This document shows positions 30,449 to 40,200 of a stretch of 64,000 nucleotides of DNA, piece by piece (position 1 is the stretch's first letter; each line of letters opens with the position of its first letter). Position numbers and translations under genes: made by a program. Source of the DNA: JAHIQC01 sp964565645 (lineage in GTDB: Bacteria; Actinomycetota; Coriobacteriia; Anaerosomatales; JAHIQC01). The stretch is taken from the NCBI GenBank assembly GCA_964565645.1, contig CAZMFQ010000008.1:1-64000 (forward strand), given 5' to 3'. Under the pieces are notes generated by a model. That model saw only the letters and a program-made list of their open reading frames with translations. It was not told where the DNA came from and made no database searches.

Positions 30449-31294
30449 TCAGGCGATCCTGAACACATCCCCCACGCGCGCGAGGAAGCCCTCGGCCACG
30501 AGGTCGGCGAGGATGTCCTCGGCGAGCGACACGTCGATGCCGGTCGCAGCAGCGAGGTCGTCGGCCGCCCGACCCGGCTCCGCGAGCACCGCCCGCAACA
30601 ACCGCGCGCGCTTCTGCCTGCGGGAACCTTCGAACGACGACTGCCGGCTGTGATGGCGGCTGCGGCGCGAGGGGTTCGGGGTCGTGGCCTTCAGATGCAC
30701 ACCGTAGTCGAGCAGCGCGTAGTACCAGGCGCGCGGGTCGTCGCGGTCCATCGCGGCTTCCACGAGCGGCACGAGCGCACGGTCGGGCACCCCGTCCGCG
30801 TCCGCGAAGAAGTGGTGAAGGAACACCGCGCGCACGTTGGTCTCGATGTAGACCGCCGGCTGACCGTGCGCGAACACCATGACGCCGGCCGCCGTCGCGG
30901 GCCCCACCCCCGGCAGCGCGCGCAGCTCCGGCTCGGTCGCGGGCAGGACGCCGGCATGCTCCTCGGCGCATATCTCGGCCGCGCGCTTGAGGGCGATCGC
31001 GCGGCGGTTGTACCCGAGGCCCTGCCACTCGGCGAGCACGCTCGCGAGCGGGGCGGCAGCAAGCGCATCGACGCTCGGGAACAGCGAGAGCCAGCGCCCG
31101 AACCTGGAAAGCACCCGCGAGACCTGCGTCTGCTGCAGCATGACCTCGCTCACGAGGACCGCGTACGGGTCGATCGTCAGCCGCCATGGCAGGTCGTGAC
31201 GGCCGTGCTCGCGCCAGAACGCGTAGACGTGCTCGCGGAAGGCGGCGAGCTCCTCGGCGGGGGGCATCTCATGTGGTGGGTCAGGTGCGTGCAT
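30449..31294 (-). CDS. HhH-GPD DNA glycosylase, MutY-like without Fe-S cluster
   Basis: The 281-residue protein has the MutY start D-L-P-W-R, the catalytic-Glu segment S-E-V-M-L-Q-Q-T-Q-V and a helix-hairpin-helix L-P-G-V-G-P-A-T-A-A-G. Where MutY and Nth have the catalytic Asp, this reads Y-I-E-T-N-V-R, with Glu in its place. The four Cys that hold the [4Fe-4S] of MutY are missing after Y-A-L-L-D-Y-G; instead there is a basic stretch R-R-S-R-H-H-S-R and a winged-helix-like tail. I see no NUDIX-like C-terminal domain. The exact lesion removed is uncertain. Confidence 0.82.
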   Translation of the reverse strand: MHAPDPPHEMPPAEELAAFREHVYAFWREHGRHDLPWRLTIDPYAVLVSEVMLQQTQVSRVLSRFGRWLSLFPSVDALAAAPLASVLAEWQGLGYNRRAIALKRAAEICAEEHAGVLPATEPELRALPGVGPATAAGVMVFAHGQPAVYIETNVRAVFLHHFFADADGVPDRALVPLVEAAMDRDDPRAWYYALLDYGVHLKATTPNPSRRSRHHSRQSSFEGSRRQKRARLLRAVLAEPGRAADDLAAATGIDVSLAEDILADLVAEGFLARVGDVFRIA

Positions 31295-31325
31295 GGGGGG
31301 CTCACCGTCGACGCAGGCGCATGGA

Positions 31326-31343
31326 TTGTGACGAATATCACAA
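31326..31343 (+). promoter_or_regulatory. CRP/FNR-family binding site upstream of the CWB2 protein gene
   Basis: TTGTGACGAATATCACAA is a near-perfect match to the TGTGA-N6-TCACA core of CRP/FNR-type regulators, with symmetric outer T and A. It lies about 110 bases before the start of the cell-wall-binding gene. A further TGTGACG half-site follows at 31356. An anaerobic or redox regulator of this family is plausible. Confidence 0.65.
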
Positions 31344-31451
31344 CAGGGGGTGTTCTGTGACGCAGACCATATCGTAACGATGCATCATGGTCGAAGAAAC
31401 CACTACGGCCGGCGGGGACCGGCCGCTCGTGGAGACATGGAAGGAGGAGCT

Positions 31452-34265
31452 ATGGGCACCATGCACAGAGGGCGCGGCCTGGCGATACGGGCGCTGCTGT
31501 CCGCGGCCCTGCTCGCCGGGATGGTCGTCGCGGTGCCGGCCGCGGCCCCGGGCTGCGAGCCGCCGCCCACACCGTTCAACATGACCGTCATCGGTCATTC
31601 GGGCGGAGCGTTCAGTTCGATCGAGGCGACCGGGGACTACGTCCTCGCCGTACAGGGTACGGCACTGGTCTCCTACGATGTAGGCTCCGGTGTACCGGTT
31701 GCAGCGGGCTTCGCGTCCGCACCCGAACCGGGATGCTCGCTGTTCCTGGACGGAGCACGGGCGTACGTCGTCGGCGTCAACACCTTCGGCATCTACGACA
31801 TCACCGATCCGGCGTCGCCGAGGTTGCTCGCGACCGCCGACATGCCAAGCCCCGAGTACGAGATCGTCGGCTTCTTCGCCGCTGGCGACTACGCGTACGC
31901 GGGATACGAGAAGTACGGCTCGTTCGGCACCAAGATCTTTGACGTGGCCGATCCGGCCACCGCGTCCGTCATCGCATATTCCGGCCTCATCTTCACCGAC
32001 AGGACCCCCGACGTGGTCGGCGGGTACGCATACGCCACAGCCGCCGACGGCCAGGTGGACCTCATCGACCTCGCAGACGCGACGGATCCGAGCATCGGAT
32101 TCTCGTTCGGTTCGAACGTGAGCGACGCCGCCGTGGCGAACGGATACCTGTTCGCCTCCCGCGGCAGCGGCGCTGGCGGAGTCATGGTCTACGACCTTGC
32201 GAATCCGGCGATCCCGGCCTACGCCGGCGCCACCTCAGGCACCCTCGGAGGCTCGGTCGCGGCGGTGAACGATCGACTCTGGCGCGTTACGTCCGACGCG
32301 GTCGAGTTGTGGACCACGGCCGTCAAGACGGCACCGGCGCTCGTGGACACCGACGCCGCGACCGGAGCGTTCCAGCTCGCGTCCGCCGACACGGCGCTGG
32401 CCTTCGCCATCTCCGAGCCCGACGCGGAGGGCGCGACCTCGATGTACTGCTTCGAGACCGAATCCGTGCCGAACATGGACACGCTCGCGTCCACGCTCAC
32501 GAGTGACGCGGGCGACAACGCGGCGGCGATCGTGGGCGAGACCGCCTACATAGCGTCCCCCGCAGGACTGCGCATCCTCGACCTCGGCTCCGCCGGGCTG
32601 CCCCTCCTGGGCTCGCTCGACATGCCCGCCGAACCGCTCGACCTCGCCGTCTCCGGCACCACGGCCGTCTTTGCGACGGACGCCGGCATCCGGGTCGCTG
32701 ACGTGACAGATCCGGCGTCGCCAGCCGCACGTGACGATGTGGCGGTCACGGGCGGGCTGTACCGCGTGGCGATCGACGGTGACGTCGCATACGGCGTAGG
32801 TGCGGTGGGTCTGTACGCGTTCGACGTGAGCGATCCCGCGAACGTGACGGTCCTCGACTCGGTCGGCGTGACATCAGCGACCGATCTGGACGCCCGCGAC
32901 GGTCGGGTGTGGGTCACGCAGTCGGACGGGGACTCGGGCGGCACCGTGTACGAGTACGACGCGACCGACCCCTCGTCCCTGATCAGGTCCGCCGAACACT
33001 ACATCCCCGGCGGCATGCCGTCGGTGACGGTCACCACGGAGACGGCGTTCGTGGGACTGAGCAACTCGGCCGTCAAGACCTTCGACATCAGCGAACCGGG
33101 CACCCTGTACTACACCAACTGGATCGATGTTGGCTCCGAGCTTGTTGCCGACGTGTCGGCCAAAGACGGGATCCTGCTTACCGCGGGCGGAGCCGGCGTG
33201 CAGCAGACCGGCGTCTACGAGCCCACGATGCCCTACCAGATGGGCTTCTCGCCGACGGCGGGCGATCGTGTCGCCGGTGACGGCGACCTCATCGCCGTCT
33301 CCTCGGCAGGTGGCGGAACGACGTTCCTGCGCTACGACCCCGTCTCGTTCCGGACCTTCGGCGGGACTCGCTTCGAGACCGCCATCGCGATGTCGCAGAC
33401 GTTCGACTCCTCGGAGTACGTCGTTCTGGCGACCGGGCGGTCGTATCCCGACGCCCTCGCGGGCGTGCCCCTCGCCTACGCCCTGAACGCTCCGATCCTG
33501 CTCACCGAGCGTGACTACATCCCCGACGATGTGGCCGAGGAGATCGAGCGGCTCGGGGCCACCAAGGCCATCGTGCTCGGCGGCGTCTCGGCCGTCAGCC
33601 CGAACATCGTCGCGCAGCTCGAGTCCATGGGACTGGCGAGCGGCGCCATCGAGCGCATCAGCGGTGCGACCCGCTACGAGACCGCGCGCGCGATCGCGCT
33701 GCGGCTGCAGCAGGTCCTTGGTGCGGGCAGCATCGACAAGGCGTTCATCGCCACGGGCCTGAACTTCCCCGACGCCCTCGCTGCGGCGGGCGCCGCGGCC
33801 AAGGCCGGCTGTCCGATCCTGCTCGTCAAGCCGGGTGACTCCAATACGGCCGCTCTTGCCGCGATCGCTTCACTCGGCATCGACGACACTGTCATCGTGG
33901 GAGGCCCGGGAGTCGTCCCCAACGACGTCGCCGCGAAGTTCCCGTCACCTGAGCGTGTCGCAGGCGCCAATCGCTACGAGACCGCTGTCGAACTCGCGCA
34001 GTGGTCGATGGCCGACCCCGATGCGTCGTTCGCGGCGTCCAACCTGTTCGTGGTGACCGGCACGAACTTCCCCGACGCGCTCTCGTCCGGCGTGGTCGCG
34101 GCCGGTTCGGACGCACCGACCCTGCTCGTGGGAAGCGATCCTCCCCCGGAGACCCTCGGGTTCATCCGCGACAACGCAGACGACATCGACCGGGTCGACA
34201 TCGTGGGCGGCGACGCCGCCGTCAGCGCAGCGGTCGAACACTGGATCGTGACCTACGTGAAGTAG
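31452..34265 (+). CDS. Exported LVIVD beta-propeller protein with three cell-wall-binding repeats
   Basis: ATG 31452 follows AAGGAGGAGC; the 937-residue product has a signal peptide (L-A-I-R-A-L-L-S-A-A-L-L-A-G-M, cleavage near A-A-A-P-G). Residues about 45-620 are LVIVD/propeller repeats of the form V-A-D-V-T-D-P-A-S-P. Residues about 632-937 are three CWB2 repeats (R-F-G-G-T-R-F-E-T-A, G-A-T-R-Y-E-T-A, G-A-N-R-Y-E-T-A, each with F/Y-P-D-A-L). CWB2 holds proteins to secondary cell-wall polymer non-covalently. It is probably an abundant surface protein; the propeller partner is unknown. A CRP/FNR-like site lies upstream. Confidence 0.88.
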   Translation: MGTMHRGRGLAIRALLSAALLAGMVVAVPAAAPGCEPPPTPFNMTVIGHSGGAFSSIEATGDYVLAVQGTALVSYDVGSGVPVAAGFASAPEPGCSLFLDGARAYVVGVNTFGIYDITDPASPRLLATADMPSPEYEIVGFFAAGDYAYAGYEKYGSFGTKIFDVADPATASVIAYSGLIFTDRTPDVVGGYAYATAADGQVDLIDLADATDPSIGFSFGSNVSDAAVANGYLFASRGSGAGGVMVYDLANPAIPAYAGATSGTLGGSVAAVNDRLWRVTSDAVELWTTAVKTAPALVDTDAATGAFQLASADTALAFAISEPDAEGATSMYCFETESVPNMDTLASTLTSDAGDNAAAIVGETAYIASPAGLRILDLGSAGLPLLGSLDMPAEPLDLAVSGTTAVFATDAGIRVADVTDPASPAARDDVAVTGGLYRVAIDGDVAYGVGAVGLYAFDVSDPANVTVLDSVGVTSATDLDARDGRVWVTQSDGDSGGTVYEYDATDPSSLIRSAEHYIPGGMPSVTVTTETAFVGLSNSAVKTFDISEPGTLYYTNWIDVGSELVADVSAKDGILLTAGGAGVQQTGVYEPTMPYQMGFSPTAGDRVAGDGDLIAVSSAGGGTTFLRYDPVSFRTFGGTRFETAIAMSQTFDSSEYVVLATGRSYPDALAGVPLAYALNAPILLTERDYIPDDVAEEIERLGATKAIVLGGVSAVSPNIVAQLESMGLASGAIERISGATRYETARAIALRLQQVLGAGSIDKAFIATGLNFPDALAAAGAAAKAGCPILLVKPGDSNTAALAAIASLGIDDTVIVGGPGVVPNDVAAKFPSPERVAGANRYETAVELAQWSMADPDASFAASNLFVVTGTNFPDALSSGVVAAGSDAPTLLVGSDPPPETLGFIRDNADDIDRVDIVGGDAAVSAAVEHWIVTYVK

Positions 34266-34294
34266 TCATCCCCGCAAAGACGACCCGCAAAGTG

Positions 34295-34318
34295 ACAGGG
34301 GCCCCTCGGGGCCCCTGT
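34295..34318. terminator. Bidirectional terminator between convergent genes
   Basis: The arms ACAGGGGCCCC and GGGGCCCCTGT form an 11-bp perfect stem with a 2-base loop, placed midway between the CWB2 protein stop and the helicase stop. No clear U-tract follows on either strand, so efficiency is uncertain. Confidence 0.7.
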
Positions 34319-34326
34319 TCGCGTAC

Positions 34327-35568
34327 TCAGAAGCGGCGCTGCTTGCGCCCCGCGCCGCTCGGTCCCCTGCCGCGGCCCATGACGCCGCCCCGGAACATCG
34401 CCCTGGGCGCCGAGGAGGCCGTCTGCCGGTCCTCACGCGGTACGATGCGCTCCTTGTACTCGAAGCCCTCGACGTCACGTGTCGGCAGCACCTGGCGCGT
34501 CACGCGCTCGATCTCGGAGAGCTGCGGGATCTCCTCGTGGCTCACGAGCGTGATCGCGATGCCGGTCTCACCCGCGCGAGCGGTCCGCCCGATGCGGTGG
34601 ACGTAGTCCTCGACCCGGTCGGGCACATCGTAGTTGACCACATGGGTGATTCCGGCCACGTCGATGCCGCGCGCCATGACGTCGGTCGCCACGAGCAGGG
34701 CGTTCTTGTCGTTGCGGAAGCTCTCCAAGACCTGCTCGCGCTTGGACTGCGCGAGGTCCGAGTGGATGGTCGCGGCCTTCACGCCGCTGGAGTTGAGCGC
34801 GGCCGCGAGCCGGTCCGCACGCGCCTTCGTGCGCGTGAAGATGATGACGCGGTACTCCTCCTCGTCGCGGAACAGCGAGACGAGAAGCTCGGTCTTCTGC
34901 ATCGCGTTGACGGGGTAGACAAGCTGCTCGATCGCCTCGATCGGCGTGCTTGCGGGGGCGACGTCGACACGCGCTGGATCGTCGAGCATGTCCCCGATGA
35001 CCCGCAGGACCTTGTCGTCCAGCGTCGCCGAGAACAGCATGTTCTGGCGCTCGGCGGGCAACAGCCGGATGATGCGGCGCACATCGGGCCAGAAGCCCAT
35101 GTCGAGCATGCGGTCCGCTTCGTCAAGCACCAGGACCTGAACGTGATCGAGGTCGATCTCCCCGCGGCCCTGCAGATCGAGCAGCCGGCCCGGGGTCGCG
35201 ACCAGCAGATCCACTCCGTGATGCAGCGCCTTGGTCTGCGCCTTGTAGCCGACGCCACCGTACACCGCCAGGACCGCATGGTGCGTGCGATGGGCCACCG
35301 AACGTGCGACCCGCTCGATCTGGACCGCCAACTCACGCGTCGGCGTCACGATCAGAGCGCCGATGCGACCCTTGTGCGGGATCTTCGAGAGCACCGGCAG
35401 CACGAACGCCGCGGTCTTGCCCGTACCGGTCTGTGCGCAGGCGAGCAGGTCACGGCCGGTCAGAGCCAGCGGTATCGCCTGTTCCTGGATCGGGGTCGGT
35501 TCGTCGTAGCCGAGATCGGTCACGCTTTCGAGCGCTGTCGCGGACAGGCCCAGGTCTTGAAAACCCAT
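34327..35568 (-). CDS. DEAD-box ATP-dependent RNA helicase
   Basis: This 413-residue helicase starts at ATG 35568 (GAGGAGTG upstream). It carries a Q motif (G-Y-D-E-P-T-P-I-Q-E-Q), motif I A-Q-T-G-T-G-K-T, motif Ia P-T-R-E-L, motif II D-E-A-D, motif III S-A-T, motif V A-T-D-V-M-A-R-G-I-D and motif VI H-R-I-G-R-T-A-R. The tail after residue 370 is Arg/Gly-rich (G-R-G-R-G-P-S-G-A-G-R-K-Q-R-R-F) without the RNA-binding domains of CsdA or DbpA, so it is nearest the RhlE-like group. Role: RNA remodelling in ribosome assembly or decay. Confidence 0.93.
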   Translation of the reverse strand: MGFQDLGLSATALESVTDLGYDEPTPIQEQAIPLALTGRDLLACAQTGTGKTAAFVLPVLSKIPHKGRIGALIVTPTRELAVQIERVARSVAHRTHHAVLAVYGGVGYKAQTKALHHGVDLLVATPGRLLDLQGRGEIDLDHVQVLVLDEADRMLDMGFWPDVRRIIRLLPAERQNMLFSATLDDKVLRVIGDMLDDPARVDVAPASTPIEAIEQLVYPVNAMQKTELLVSLFRDEEEYRVIIFTRTKARADRLAAALNSSGVKAATIHSDLAQSKREQVLESFRNDKNALLVATDVMARGIDVAGITHVVNYDVPDRVEDYVHRIGRTARAGETGIAITLVSHEEIPQLSEIERVTRQVLPTRDVEGFEYKERIVPREDRQTASSAPRAMFRGGVMGRGRGPSGAGRKQRRF

Positions 35569-35632
35569 GTCACTCCTCAGTCGTTTCCTCGGCAAGTATG
35601 CAGGAACGCGCGAGGAGGGTCGAGGTGCGCAC

Positions 35633-35845
35633 TCACGCGTGCTTGATGTAGTACCTGCACGAGCGCGCCTTGGGACACTCCGAGGGCACCTCGTCGGCGG
35701 TGAAGCTCCAGTAGTCGCCCTCCACGAAGCACGAACAGGCGACGCGGCGCTGGCCCGGCTTGAGACGCGGGTCGAAGCGGTCCTCGTCGTTCTCCTGCTC
35801 GCGCCACCACTTGCACTTGCCCCTGATCGGCGAGTACGCGTCCAC
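35633..35845 (-). CDS. Small Cys-rich protein of unknown function
   Basis: I start at GTG 35845, which has GGAGGCAC upstream; a longer frame from 35947 has no such site. The 70-residue product has K-C-K-W-W-R-E-Q, V-A-C-S-C-F-V-E-G, and E-C-P-K-A-R-S-C-R-Y-Y-I-K. That is five cysteines with a C-x-C and a C-x6-C, plus many charged residues. Zinc or Fe-S binding is possible. I do not recognise the family. It lies 65 bases upstream of the helicase on the same strand and may be cotranscribed with it. Confidence 0.6.
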   Translation of the reverse strand: MDAYSPIRGKCKWWREQENDEDRFDPRLKPGQRRVACSCFVEGDYWSFTADEVPSECPKARSCRYYIKHA

Positions 35846-35952
35846 GGTGCCTCCAGTCCGCCGCCCCCTCCCCGAGGCGACACAACAGAACTTACCCGCC
35901 GAGGAGCATACCTGCAACGCGACCCGCTCGGTCCGTCCCCGCCGCACGCAGA

Positions 35953-35978
35953 AGGCCGGCCCCGATCGGGACCGGCCT
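35953..35978 (-). terminator. Terminator of the haem-HAMP gene
   Basis: AGGCCGG pairs with CCGGCCT, with an inner CCC/GGG pair and GATC loop, 27 bases past the stop of the haem-HAMP gene on the minus strand, followed by TTCTG. It is GC-rich with a weak U-tract. Confidence 0.6.
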
Positions 35979-36004
35979 CCGGATGCGTGGTGCTCGGACC
36001 GTCG

Positions 36005-36922
36005 CTACTTCATGAGCGACTTGAACGTCATGGACACGAGATCCATGAACTGCCCGAAGAACTTCTCGAACTTGCCGATCTCGTCGTCGGGACCCTGCGC
36101 CTCGAAGTGCGCCTCGAAGTCGCCGCCGGCCACGCGCATGGAGATGTCCTCCATGCTCGTGATCATGCGCGAAAGGCGCCTGAACACGAGCGAGTCGAGC
36201 ATCCCGCCGATGACGAGCGTCGCTACGAGCAGGGTGATGCCGATCACGATGAGCGTGCGGATCATCGAGTCCTTGGCGGCGTTGGCCGAGTCCGTGATGG
36301 TCTCGATCGAGTACAGCACGCCGACGACGTTGCCCTCGGCGTCGCTCACGGGCGAGATGCCGTGCGCCTCGGACTCGTCGTCATCGCTCCAGGCTATCGT
36401 CCAGTAGTCGCCGTCCTGTTCTCCGAGGTTGCCGTGGCAGGTGCGCGTGCAGCTGCCGTTCTCGATGCCGGTGAGCTTGCCCGTCTCGGGGACGTCGGCT
36501 GACGGCACGGTGAAGTAGGCCTCATCGTAGAGGTCGTCGCTCGTGGCGAGCGCGACCACGTAGGTCTCCTGCTCGTCCCAGTTGTCGCCGAGGTTCGCCG
36601 CCTCGCGGGCCTTCGCGTACGCGGCCTGGTCGATGACCGACTTGTCGAGCATAAGGAAATACTCCATGCCCGTCTGAGCCTTCATGCGCTCGAGCCAGTC
36701 CGGGTTCTCCGCAAGGAACGCGGGGTCCGCGCTCAACTTGACCGGACTCAGATCCTGGATGTTGTTCCAGGCTGCCTGGGATTGGACTACCTCCTCGAAC
36801 GCAGCGTCATCGAGGCCCGAGGAGTACGACTGGTGCAGGTACACCACGACCGCCGCAGCCCCGAGGATGTTGATGAGCACGACTCCCAGGAGAATCTTGA
36901 TTCGGATCGATGTGTTCTTCAT
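36005..36922 (-). CDS. Membrane sensor with c-type haem site and HAMP domain, no output domain
   Basis: This 305-residue protein starts at ATG 36922 (GGAGAAGG upstream). It has an N-terminal membrane helix (I-L-L-G-V-V-L-I-N-I-L-G) and an extracytoplasmic domain of about 170 residues. That domain resembles the haem-containing 'Tll0287-like' sensor fold and carries C-T-R-T-C-H, a c-type haem attachment site. A second membrane helix and a HAMP domain (V-F-R-R-L-S-R-M-I-T-S-M-E-D-I) follow. The protein ends about 25 residues later with no kinase, cyclase or chemotaxis domain. It lies next to large multihaem cytochrome genes, so a redox-sensing or electron-transfer role is likely (inference). Confidence 0.78.
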   Translation of the reverse strand: MKNTSIRIKILLGVVLINILGAAAVVVYLHQSYSSGLDDAAFEEVVQSQAAWNNIQDLSPVKLSADPAFLAENPDWLERMKAQTGMEYFLMLDKSVIDQAAYAKAREAANLGDNWDEQETYVVALATSDDLYDEAYFTVPSADVPETGKLTGIENGSCTRTCHGNLGEQDGDYWTIAWSDDDESEAHGISPVSDAEGNVVGVLYSIETITDSANAAKDSMIRTLIVIGITLLVATLVIGGMLDSLVFRRLSRMITSMEDISMRVAGGDFEAHFEAQGPDDEIGKFEKFFGQFMDLVSMTFKSLMK

Positions 36923-36962
36923 AGGTGGTCCTTCTCCTCCGCAGGTGACCGCTTCGCGATCG

Positions 36963-37163
36963 TCACAGGTCGAGCCCCAGAACGGACTTCGCCGCCTCAC
37001 GCAGCGCCGCCACCTTCTGGGGTTCGTCGGGGTCGTTGGGGCCGATGAGTGTGATGATGAATCCGCACTTCATCGCGAGCTCCCCTCTCGTCTTGAACAC
37101 GTCGAGGTGGTTCGACTCGATGTGCTGCTGGATCTTGACGCTGTAATCATATAGTTGTCCCAT
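36963..37163 (-). CDS. Small hypothetical protein
   Basis: The start is ATG 37163 with GAGGAGC upstream; the frame is open further upstream but without a site. The 66-residue product (G-Q-L-Y-D-Y-S-V-K-I-Q-Q-H-I at the start; G-P-N-D-P-D-E-P-Q-K-V-A-A-L-R near the end) is soluble, helical and has one Cys. It is 40 bases upstream of the haem-HAMP gene and probably in the same transcript. I do not recognise it. Confidence 0.6.
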   Translation of the reverse strand: MGQLYDYSVKIQQHIESNHLDVFKTRGELAMKCGFIITLIGPNDPDEPQKVAALREAAKSVLGLDL

Positions 37164-37255
37164 GCTGCTCCTCGCGGTTCCCGGGGCCGACGAAAAGCCT
37201 CCCTCCCCGTCGCTGATGCTAACGGCTTTGGGCAACGCGCCGCAAGCCGGTCCTC

Positions 37256-40200
37256 CTATGGCCAGAACTCCCGTCCCGGTGTGTCCCCCGTCTGCGGATG
37301 CCAGAGCGGGTTGTGCCCGTCGTTGCAGCCTTGCGTCGCGCAGGACGCCGCGCGCAGGTCCGTGGTCGTCTCATAACTGCGAAGTTCGATGCCGGCCAGG
37401 CCGTCGTGGCCGTTCGAGACGTACGGATAGGCATCGGGTTCGACTCCCCCGGAGGTCTCGGCCGTCCGCACGAGCAACCGTGGCCGCTTCCAGGCATGCG
37501 GGATGCGGGTGTGGCAGTCGATGCACTTCTCGCCGTAGTAGGTGGGATCGGTGGGCTCGTAGCGCGCGGTGTGCGCGACGTGGCTCTTGTGCACGTAGTG
37601 CCCGCCGGGCTCCGTTCCCGCCGAAGACTGGAGCGGGTGACACTTCATGCACACCACCCGATCGGTACCGGTCGCCGCGAACTGCGATGAGAACACCGGC
37701 GGATCGGAGTAGTTGGTCTGACTGTACTCGGGATCGATGTAGACCCTCACGGCCGCCCCGTGCGGGCCGTTCATCCCAGCCGGCAGCGCATGGCAGTCAT
37801 CGCAACGCACGGTCATCGCCCGGATCTGCTCGGTCGTCTCCGCCGAGCCCGCCGGGTACTTCGCCCCGGCGAGCCAGGTGGTCGCACCGTTGTTCGGCAT
37901 GAGCGCCCACGTGTAGGTCGTCCCCGCGACGGAGTATGCCGAGGACGGGAAGGTCTTCGTGCTCGCAGAACCCACGACCGCCGCGGACACGACGTTGTGG
38001 CCGCCCCCGACCGCGGAGTCGAACGCCGCACGCCAGGACTCGAACGGATCCGCCCAGACCGCGCCGGGCGGCAGCGTCTCCTCGGAGGAGATGCGGCTGT
38101 GCGCAGAGGCCACGCCTGCCGCTCCGTCCACCGGACCGTTGTCGTGGCACGCCACACAGCGCAGGTCGCCCGCGAGGATCGCGGAACGGACACTGGCCGA
38201 AGAGGCGAAGGTGTTCACGCTCGTGCTGCCGAGTCCGGCGTGACACACGTCGCAGCTGCCCGCACCGCCGCCGTCGATCCGGCCCGCCGCAAGCGTGTTC
38301 CCGTGCTCGACGGCCAGATCGGCCACATGACAGCCGAAGCAGCCGACGTTGCTGCCGGCGACGTACTCGACCCCGCCCACGGTCCCCGTCAGATCGGCGG
38401 CGTGGGACACGAAATGGTTCTCACGAGAGTATCCGGCGTGGCAGCCGAGGTCGGCATCGAGGCCGCCACAGCTCGTGAGCGTCGATGCGACGCGAGACCC
38501 CTGTGACTTGTGGCAACCGGTCGCCATGCATCCCACGGTCTTGTGGAGCTTCCTCAGATCGGTCGACGCGTGGCATCCGGCCGAGACGCATGCGCCGCGG
38601 GTCGGAGTGCCGCTGATATCGAGCTCGACGCCGAGGTGCGCTCCGACGATGCCGCCATGCGCGACAGGAACGCCGGCGTTGCCATGACACGACGCGCACG
38701 CGGTGCGGGTGTCTCGGTCGGGCCAGCTCGCTTTGACGACGCCGGAGGTCGTCGGCACGGCGTTGTGGCAGCGGGTACACAAGGTGCCGGCGCCGGTCGC
38801 GATGCTCGAACCCGTGCGCGCGTGCTCGGTTCCCAGGTTCATGTCGTGGCAGGTCGCGCAGGCGATGGTCACGCCGCTGGGGTCCGCCAGGAGTGTCGCG
38901 CCCTGGACGGTGCCGGCCGAGTGATGTTCGGCGTCGGTCCCGTTCGCGGTACCCGCAGATCCGGCATGCACCGATGTGGTCGGATCGTAGGCCCCTGCGT
39001 GACAGTCACGGCCGCGGCCACACGTCTTCTTGTCCGGGTCGTATGACAGGTTGCCGCCCGCGGCCGACTTGTCGTGACAGCGCAGGCAGTTCGCGTGGAT
39101 GTTCCCGGTCGTCGCCGGCGACCCCACTTCGGAAAGATCGGAGGTCGGATGACATCCCGGGCCTGTCGACGCGCAACCCTCGCTGCCCACGGAGACCGTG
39201 TGGGTGTCAGCGATCTCCGCATCGTGCGTCGCCGCGAGGCCCTGGGAGCCATGGCACGCGTCGCACGAAGCGGCCGTGTCGCGCTCGGGCCAGTCCTCGG
39301 CGACCGCCGCCTCTGAAGCCGGGTGATTGTGGCAGTTGCGGCACCCGTCGCCCTGGAACTGCGTCTGTTCGGAGGTGCCCAGATCGTGCTCCGTGATCAG
39401 GCTCGAACCGTCCGGGGCCATGAAGTGGCACGCGCCGCATGCCGTGCCATGATACGAGGTGTCGGAGGCCGGCGATCCGGTCTCGGGCGAATGCAGCTCC
39501 ATGTTCTTGTGGCCGGAGTCGCTTCCGTATGTCAGGTGGCACTCGGCGTCCGAGCCGCAGGTCGTCGCCGTGGGCTCCTGGGACTGCAGCTCCAGGTCGT
39601 GGCAGCCCGGCTCTCCCGACACGGCGCTGCCCGCGCAGGTCGCCGGCTTGTCAGGGTGCAGCGCGTGCAGGTCGTTGCTCTGGTGACAGGCCGAGCCGGA
39701 AGCGCCGCAACCCTCGCGGCCGCCCGATTCCACCGCGTCCGCGACCTTCGCCGAGTGCATGGGCGAGGAGCTGCCGACCTTGTGGCATGCCTCGCAGCTA
39801 CGGTTCTTCCAGTCCGCGAGCACCTCGGCGAGCCCGAACGCGCGGACATCGTTGTGGCACTCACCGCAGCCGATGTCGTTGCCGTACTCGCTGCCGGCCA
39901 CGATCGGCACGCCCTTGTGCGAGTTGCGCAGGTCGCGTGCGTGGCAGTCCTTGCACAGCGCCTGGGCAGTGCCGCCTTCCGCGGCGAGCACAGGACGCTT
40001 CATGTCCGTCCCGGTCGCCGTGTGGGTCGTCTCGCGGTAATGTCCGCGAGGATACGGGTCGGTGATCTTGACCCTGTCCGGCGCGCCGTTCATCGAGCCG
40101 TCATGACATGTGGCGCACTCGTGGTTCTTGTTCGGAGAATGGCACGGAATGCAGCCCACGCCCTGGTAGTCGTGACACGTGGTGCACTTCGAGTCGGGGT

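Noticed and set aside
31295..31451. c-di-GMP riboswitch before the CWB2 gene
   Set aside because: The conserved GEMM core is not present; the CRP/FNR-like palindrome explains the symmetry better.
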